From Desulfosporosinus sp. (GTDB lineage: Bacteria > Bacillota > Desulfitobacteriia > Desulfitobacteriales > Desulfitobacteriaceae): a stretch of 64,000 nt of DNA. Position numbers and translations under genes: made by a program. Each line of letters starts with the position of its first letter. The stretch's first letter is position 1. Below the pieces are notes generated by a model. The model did not search any database. It was not told the DNA's origin and worked only from the letters and a program-made list of their open reading frames with translations. Positions 59,732 through 64,000 of this stretch are shown one piece after another. The DNA is taken from contig DOPM01000033.1 in assembly GCA_003513495.1 (NCBI GenBank), positions 78,023 through 142,022 on the forward strand. Reading direction: 5' to 3'.

Positions 59732-61516
59732 CTAATCTTGCACTGTTATAAACGAGGGATTGAGCATCTGTTTAATTGTTGATTTATCAAAATTGCCATC
59801 TCTTCTAAACACTTCATAGAACTGCTGTATTTCAAAATTTGTATCAATGAGCACATTATCAATAGAAGCTAATTCTTTTTGAGTTGAAAGCTTAATAATT
59901 ATTTCATACATCAAAGAATCGACGTATGAATGTAAATGTTCTCCAATTGCTTTGATATTATTAGGCGTGTCACCGGAATGAACAATTCCGTTTCTTACTC
60001 TATAGATCCTGCGAATGTGCCAAGTAACACGTTCTTTATATTTCTCAGTTATTTGAAATATCGTTTTTTTGCTTTTTCCAGAATTAGAAATCTCATGTAT
60101 TCTGCTTCGTAGTACTGGATAATTTGTTAGTTTCGAATAATAAGTGCTTCGCAACGGTTCATATTCTTGTAGTAACACAAAACATGCTATTTTTTCTTGT
60201 TCATCAAGATCTTGAGAAACAGATTTGAGTAATGTAAGATAATCTTCTTTTTCCAATACTTGTGAAATTTTTGCTCTTAAATCTGAAAATAGTGATACTA
60301 AATAATCTTTTTGAAGTATTGGGACAAGTATTTTGATTACTTCTTTGATTTTAGAATCATTTTGCATTGGAATACAAAGGACTTCAATTACCGACCAAAG
60401 ATTAAGAAAACCTGTTTCATATTCTCGATTAGATAATGCTGTATTATGTAAATCAATAGCTTTTTGAAGGATTTTAAATTCTTTTTTTGCGTTAACCAAT
60501 AAAGTAGTAACTAATGTTTCTGCAAAATCTCCAGCAGTAGGTATATCTAATTCTTCAATTGAGTTATAGCCCAGTGGAACTGCTGCCAAAACATTAAATG
60601 CTCCTTCATTAATCTCAAAGGTCATTCCTATTTTATAGATAAGGGACCTATTCTTATGACTAATGAATTTATAAAACTTTAGAAATAAATTAAATTTCTC
60701 ATATGCTTTTCTAATCGCTGAGTAATAATCAAGAGCTTTAATTTTAATATAAACAGTCAAAAAGTCTTTAGGTAATTTAAGTCTGTTAAAATTTCCATCG
60801 TCCTCAAAATTTATCTTTAACATTTTTGTTAGAATATCCTTAAAATTAACGATTATGTCGGAGACTCCAAAATATACTTTAAAATCTTTATTTGTAAAGC
60901 TGAAATGTTCTAAAAAGACATTAAGAGAAGACATTGAGTCTACTTTATTCTTGAAAAAAAATCTTTGTGTATAAGTATAAACATATTCTGAAGTATATCC
61001 TCTGCAAATTAGTTCCGGTAAAAAACATTTTATTGCTTTTTCAATTTTCTTTTTTTCCTTTTGCTGAGGAATTATAAATTTCAAATATTCAACACACCAT
61101 TGATAATATTTACCTCCTCCAAAAATGTGTTGAAGATAGTCCATAAGCTTTAATTGATCTACCTTCGTCGAAGTGTTTATAGCGCTTAATACACGTTCAA
61201 TATTTTGTTGACCCCAATATTTTTTCAAGACAATATCATTTTGAAAAGTATCCTTAAACTCTTCTAAAATATAATCAAGATTTGACTCTTTAACTTTGCC
61301 TTGTTCTACTTTGTTACCTGTTTCAAGATACTCAATTATAAGTTGATTAGTATTAAGGATTGGAGCTTTATATATGTCGATGGAATAGTGAAACAGCATT
61401 TCTTCCAGTCTTTGAGCAAAATAGAGAAGTCCATCGTAATCAAAGTCCTTACTCCATTTATTGGGTGCTGAAAATTTCACCTTATTAGACCCCTTTCCGT
61501 AATTTATTTTCAGCAA
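59732..61516 (-). CDS. HEPN-domain protein (ApeA-like RNase), prophage cargo
   Basis: A 594-residue Lys/Ile/Asn-rich protein encoded by visibly AT-rich DNA, against the direction of the phage genes. The C-terminal ~130 residues look like an Apea-like HEPN domain: the IRRIYRVRNGIVHSG segment holds the RNase motif Arg508-x4-His513, followed by a helix LHSYVDSLMYEII. The N-terminal ~350 residues match nothing I know and may sense the trigger. No signal or membrane segment is seen. TTG start without a strong site. Direct repeats on both sides mark it as an insertion. An abortive-infection or superinfection-exclusion role is inferred. Confidence 0.72.
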   Translation of the reverse strand: MLKINYGKGSNKVKFSAPNKWSKDFDYDGLLYFAQRLEEMLFHYSIDIYKAPILNTNQLIIEYLETGNKVEQGKVKESNLDYILEEFKDTFQNDIVLKKYWGQQNIERVLSAINTSTKVDQLKLMDYLQHIFGGGKYYQWCVEYLKFIIPQQKEKKKIEKAIKCFLPELICRGYTSEYVYTYTQRFFFKNKVDSMSSLNVFLEHFSFTNKDFKVYFGVSDIIVNFKDILTKMLKINFEDDGNFNRLKLPKDFLTVYIKIKALDYYSAIRKAYEKFNLFLKFYKFISHKNRSLIYKIGMTFEINEGAFNVLAAVPLGYNSIEELDIPTAGDFAETLVTTLLVNAKKEFKILQKAIDLHNTALSNREYETGFLNLWSVIEVLCIPMQNDSKIKEVIKILVPILQKDYLVSLFSDLRAKISQVLEKEDYLTLLKSVSQDLDEQEKIACFVLLQEYEPLRSTYYSKLTNYPVLRSRIHEISNSGKSKKTIFQITEKYKERVTWHIRRIYRVRNGIVHSGDTPNNIKAIGEHLHSYVDSLMYEIIIKLSTQKELASIDNVLIDTNFEIQQFYEVFRRDGNFDKSTIKQMLNPSFITVQD

Positions 61517-61685
61517 TAACTACCAAACTCTTTCTACAAGAACAATCCAAATCCTTTATTAAATGACAATAATTTCTTAAGACAGATTGGAAAGTAAGTT
61601 TTTTGATTTATACTGTTTGTTGGCATAAAGGATGCAAAGCCTTGGTGTTTAAAAACAGCAATAGCATCTAAAGTATAGCTGTAGT

Positions 61686-61721
61686 TGTTCTAGTTTTGTC
61701 ATACGATTGCCACCTATATAT
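61686..61721 (+). repeat. direct repeat flanking the HEPN cargo, copy 2
   Basis: TGTTCTAGTTTT, GTC, then the same 21 bases as copy 1 starting ATACGATTGCCACC. The stretch from 61517 to here holds no gene; it should contain the leftward cargo promoter, which I cannot place. Confidence 0.82.
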
Positions 61722-61788
61722 AAGAGTACTTTCTTGCTAATTGAGGTCTTTGGGCCTCTTTCTTTTTGATTATGTTAGGAGGGGGAAC

Positions 61789-61926
61789 ATGGCCAAAAGA
61801 ACTAGAATTGAGCCAGTTCTTTTTTTATGCCCAGTTTGTAAAAAGAATTATTTTTCGTTTCTTGAAAAAGTATGTTGCCCGGAGTGTGAAAAGAGGAAAG
61901 AAATTGAGGCTTTAAATAATGTATAG
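61789..61926 (+). CDS. zinc-ribbon phage protein, 45 aa
   Basis: The ATG follows TTAGGAGGGGG. CPVCKKNYF and CCPECEKRK make a zinc ribbon. A small protein just right of the cargo repeat. Function unknown. Confidence 0.55.
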   Translation: MAKRTRIEPVLFLCPVCKKNYFSFLEKVCCPECEKRKEIEALNNV

Positions 61927-61948
61927 CAAAAAAAGATGATAGACGGAG

Positions 61949-62137
61949 TTAAAAATAAGTATCACGGGCATAAAAAAAGACCCTTTTACATGGTCCTCTC
62001 GAAATACGATTTATTATATTTGGCTTGTTGGCCTTTTTTTTATTTTTTCTTTTAAAACCACGAATTGCTACCAAAAGATAAATAATTGCAGTAATTAATT
62101 CTATTAACTTATTTAGATCTATTTCAATTAAATTCAT
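61949..62137 (-). CDS. possible small membrane protein, 62 aa
   Basis: One hydrophobic helix (LIELITAIIYLLVAIRGF) followed by a Lys-rich tail. ATG behind GGGCGGGATT. It runs leftward like the HEPN gene and could belong to the same acquired segment, but may be fortuitous in AT-rich DNA. Confidence 0.32.
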   Translation of the reverse strand: MNLIEIDLNKLIELITAIIYLLVAIRGFKRKNKKKANKPNIINRISRGPCKRVFFYARDTYF

Positions 62138-62210
62138 CACAATAATCCCGCCCTTCTAACGTTTTAATATACACAACCAGTTCTAAAATATACTTTTTTG
62201 TTTAAGGGAT

Positions 62211-62570
62211 TTGAAATTGAATATTAATAACCAGGATGAAGTCGGCCGATGGGTACAAAGCTTAATTGATGCTGACAACCTTCATGCCTTCTATGTTTCT
62301 GATCCCTGGATAAAGCTTAGAGTAGATGTGCTTGAAGAGCATAAGTATGAGTGCCAGCGCCACAAAGACCTAGGCTTTTACAAGCGAGCTAACACGGTCC
62401 ACCATGTTCAGTATGTTAGGAAGTATCCTCACTTAGCATTGAGCAAGGTTTATGTTTTTGAGGGCAAAGAATACAAGAACCTTATACCCTTGTGCCATGC
62501 TTGCCATGAAGAAGCGCATGGGTACCGACAAAAGGAGAAGAAGAAACCGCTGACAGAGGAGAGATGGTAG
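62211..62570 (+). CDS. HNH endonuclease
   Basis: A 119-residue HNH nuclease: KYECQRHKDLG replaces the first Cys pair, TVHHVQYVRKYPHLAL carries the His pair, and NLIPLCHACHEEAHG is the Asn-His part with two Cys ligands. Phage HNH proteins beside terminase help cut cos ends. TTG start; the exact start codon is uncertain. The stop overlaps the next gene. Confidence 0.85.
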   Translation: MKLNINNQDEVGRWVQSLIDADNLHAFYVSDPWIKLRVDVLEEHKYECQRHKDLGFYKRANTVHHVQYVRKYPHLALSKVYVFEGKEYKNLIPLCHACHEEAHGYRQKEKKKPLTEERW

Positions 62571-62923
62571 TGTTCGTTTTATTTAAGTGTATGGAGTGCA
62601 GCCGGCTAATAGCTTGGACAGACAACAAGAGTGATGGTCACAGATGTGATTGTGGTGGGATACTTGATCCAATAGATAAAGGTAAAAGAGAAGACTTACG
62701 AGAAAAGTATTTTGTTCAAGGGGACATAGACTTTCACCCGAGGAAAGCGCTTTTTGCCATTACCTACAGAGAGCATGATGAAATCATGTATAACCTTTTA
62801 TCTGAACGGTTTGCACAACTAAAAGCTACTCCGGATACTCGGAATGAAAAGAAGTATCAGCAGATAGAATACTTGCTTGGGTTGTATCGAAGAAAGATTG
62901 AGCAACACGATTTGAAAAGGTAA
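62564..62923 (+). CDS. phage protein with N-terminal zinc ribbon, 119 aa
   Basis: CMECSRLIAW and CDCGGILD form a ribbon in the first 45 residues; a helical C-terminal half follows (YNLLSERFAQLKATPDTR). It lies between HNH and the small terminase. No family recognised. Confidence 0.55.
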   Translation: MVVFVLFKCMECSRLIAWTDNKSDGHRCDCGGILDPIDKGKREDLREKYFVQGDIDFHPRKALFAITYREHDEIMYNLLSERFAQLKATPDTRNEKKYQQIEYLLGLYRRKIEQHDLKR

Positions 62924-63037
62924 TTGTATACCCCCGGTCAGAAAAAAACGCATTTTAATTAGGGGGAGCTTGACCGGTAAGGGTTATAGACAGTCTGCCT
63001 AGGCTTTCGCGCGTGAGGGGTGGTGGGGGGTGGTGAT
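62924..63037 (+). other. candidate cos region
   Basis: A gene-free gap between HNH and TerS. CCCCCGGTCA (62931) faces GGGGGAGCTTGACCGG (62962), a 7-bp inverted repeat with extra C/G runs, then a GC-rich TTCGCGCGTGAGGGG near 63006. HNH plus P27 TerS phages have cos ends in this place. The cut site cannot be read from sequence alone. Confidence 0.35.
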
Positions 63038-63379
63038 TTGGCTCCGAATGCAAAAACTAAGAAATATTTAAACTCCGAATTGTATGCCGAGGTTCAGAGG
63101 GGTTTATTAGAGCAGCTCAAGAAAAACGGCACTCTTGGGAAATATTATACCGATCTTGTTGGCGACTACATGGATATGTGGGTTACCAAATGCCTCCTCG
63201 TTGACGACATCCAAAGGCGCGGAGTAACCATCAAATATGATAATGGAGGCGGGCAAAAAGGCCTAAAAAAGAACGATAGTATTGAGCTGCGAATCAAAGT
63301 AAACGGTCAAATGCTTAGACTATTGACAGAATTGGGAATCAAGCCGGCGCAATCTGGCGGTGAAGGTGATGACCTCTAA
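63038..63379 (+). CDS. phage terminase small subunit, P27 family
   Basis: A 113-residue DNA-recognition subunit of the packaging motor. It has the helical P27 pattern: YYTDLVGDYMDMWVTKCLLV, IQRRGVTIKYDNGGGQKGLK and a C-terminal LRLLTELGIKP. TTG 63038 is preferred, as it lies behind GGGGGGTGGTGA; a GTG six codons earlier overlaps that purine run. It overlaps the large subunit gene by 11 bases. Confidence 0.87.
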   Translation: MAPNAKTKKYLNSELYAEVQRGLLEQLKKNGTLGKYYTDLVGDYMDMWVTKCLLVDDIQRRGVTIKYDNGGGQKGLKKNDSIELRIKVNGQMLRLLTELGIKPAQSGGEGDDL

Positions 63380-64000
63380 GATCAATCAACATATCCTTCA
63401 ATATATCGAAGCCGTAGAAAATGGAACAATAGAGGCTTGCGAAGAGCAACACTTATTAGTTGCCCATGTCAGGGCATGCTTCAATAGTGAGGATATATAC
63501 ACCGATGATGAACAGCTCGAAAACTATTTAAGCCTTACAAAGTACTTCCCATATGATCAACTATTTGACTGGGAAGAATTTGTTTTCACTTTACATTGTT
63601 GTACTTATAAAGCTAATGGTTTGCCGCGCTGGCCAGACTTATTTCTGCTTATTGGTCGTGGGGCGGGTAAAGATGGCTATATAGCTTTTGAAGGTTTTGC
63701 CCTATCCTCTCAATATAATGGTATCAAAAAGTATGACGTAGACATCTGCGCCAATAGTGAACTCCAAGCAAGGGCTCCATTTGATGATATCTATGGGGTA
63801 TTAGAAGATCCTGAACATACTAAGAAACTGAAAAGGCATTTCTACTGGAACAAAGAAGAGATTGAAAATCTCAAAACAAAATCAAAGATAAAATACCGGA
63901 CGAATAATCCAAAGGGGAAAGATGGATTACGGTCTGGTATTGTTGTTTTCAATGAGATTCACCAATACGAGGATTATGCAAACATCAATGTCTTCACAAC
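63369..64000 (+). CDS. phage terminase large subunit, 3' end outside window
   Basis: The frame from ATG 63369 runs open to the window edge (~210 residues visible). The ATPase part is present: Walker A LIGRGAGKDG (residues 96-102) and Walker B IVVFNEIHQYED near the edge. The nuclease domain lies beyond. It drives DNA packaging; the P27 TerS in front supports the HK97-like class. Confidence 0.9.
   Translation, partial: MTSKINQHILQYIEAVENGTIEACEEQHLLVAHVRACFNSEDIYTDDEQLENYLSLTKYFPYDQLFDWEEFVFTLHCCTYKANGLPRWPDLFLLIGRGAGKDGYIAFEGFALSSQYNGIKKYDVDICANSELQARAPFDDIYGVLEDPEHTKKLKRHFYWNKEEIENLKTKSKIKYRTNNPKGKDGLRSGIVVFNEIHQYEDYANINVFT

Larger units (their letters stand above)
45067..64000 (+). mobile_element. 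prophage, left part (right end outside window)
   Basis: It starts at the tRNA-Pro remnant and shows the standard order of a temperate siphophage-like element: integrase, repressor, Cro, early small genes, recombination (SbcC-like ATPase, RecT), replication, regulator, HNH, terminase small and large subunits. Structural genes should follow beyond 64000. P27-type TerS plus HNH suggests cos packaging. Confidence 0.92.

Noticed and set aside
59732..61516. transposase or recombinase as explanation for the flanking repeats
   Set aside because: No DDE, HUH, serine or tyrosine recombinase motif is seen, and there are no terminal inverted repeats.

Overview
The window looks like a piece of chromosome from an endospore-forming, anaerobic, sulfate-reducing Firmicute, most like Desulfosporosinus or a close relative in the Desulfitobacterium/Peptococcaceae group. 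The evidence is a complete dissimilatory sulfite reductase locus with the short Gram-positive DsrMK complex, small spore-type proteins, a DivIVA protein, a CtsR-type heat-shock operator, strong GGAGG ribosome binding sites and sigma-A-type promoters. The species is inferred from gene content, not from a search.

Layout of the host part (1-45 kb). 0-4.5 kb: a hydrolase cut by the window edge, a DUF2786 protein, a THUMP RNA methyltransferase, an unrecognised conserved protein and two tiny YjcZ-like membrane proteins. 4.7-14.7 kb: the energy-metabolism core, dsrM-dsrK, then ferredoxin-dsrA-dsrB-dsrD-dsrN, followed by a LysR regulator and a nitrilase-family amidase. DsrAB reduces sulfite with siroheme, DsrD is the small winged-helix partner, DsrN probably amidates siroheme, and DsrMK passes electrons from the menaquinone pool. 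16-24 kb: a complete Gram-positive Tad (Flp) pilus operon with pilin, prepilin peptidase, TadE/TadG-like pseudopilins, CpaB, CpaE/TadZ, CpaF, TadB and TadC. 24-38 kb: housekeeping genes (M18 aminopeptidase, acetyltransferase, DegV, phosphoglucomutase, lipid kinase), a CtsR-controlled DnaJ-like/ClpB heat-shock unit and an LpdD-like/UbiD decarboxylase pair. 38-44 kb: DivIVA, coat-F-like proteins, a SigH-like sigma factor with a hairpin over its ribosome binding site, and the riboflavin operon ribD-ribE-ribBA-ribH under an FMN riboswitch.

From 45.07 kb to the right edge lies the left part of a prophage integrated in a tRNA-Pro gene. Only the 3' half of the tRNA remains here, as attL. The order is integrase and CI-like repressor (leftward), Cro-like regulator and a run of small early genes, a 3D-domain protein, a stand-alone Spo0A-type DNA-binding domain, an SbcC/Rad50-like ATPase with RecT and a metallo-beta-lactamase-fold protein, a replication protein, VRR-NUC nuclease, DUF5131 protein, a sigma-region-4-like late regulator, then HNH endonuclease and the small and large terminase subunits (the last cut by the window).

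The most unusual item is an AT-rich, oppositely oriented 594-codon gene (59732-61516). It has a C-terminal HEPN ribonuclease signature and sits between two near-identical direct repeats, immediately after the late regulator. It looks like an inserted cargo gene, possibly an uncharacterised anti-phage or superinfection-exclusion RNase. Other points of interest are the phage Spo0A effector domain without a receiver, the ribosome-binding-site hairpin of the sigma factor, 34-bp repeats inside the FMN riboswitch leader, and a 30-bp dispersed repeat that supplies the stop codon of an acetyltransferase gene.
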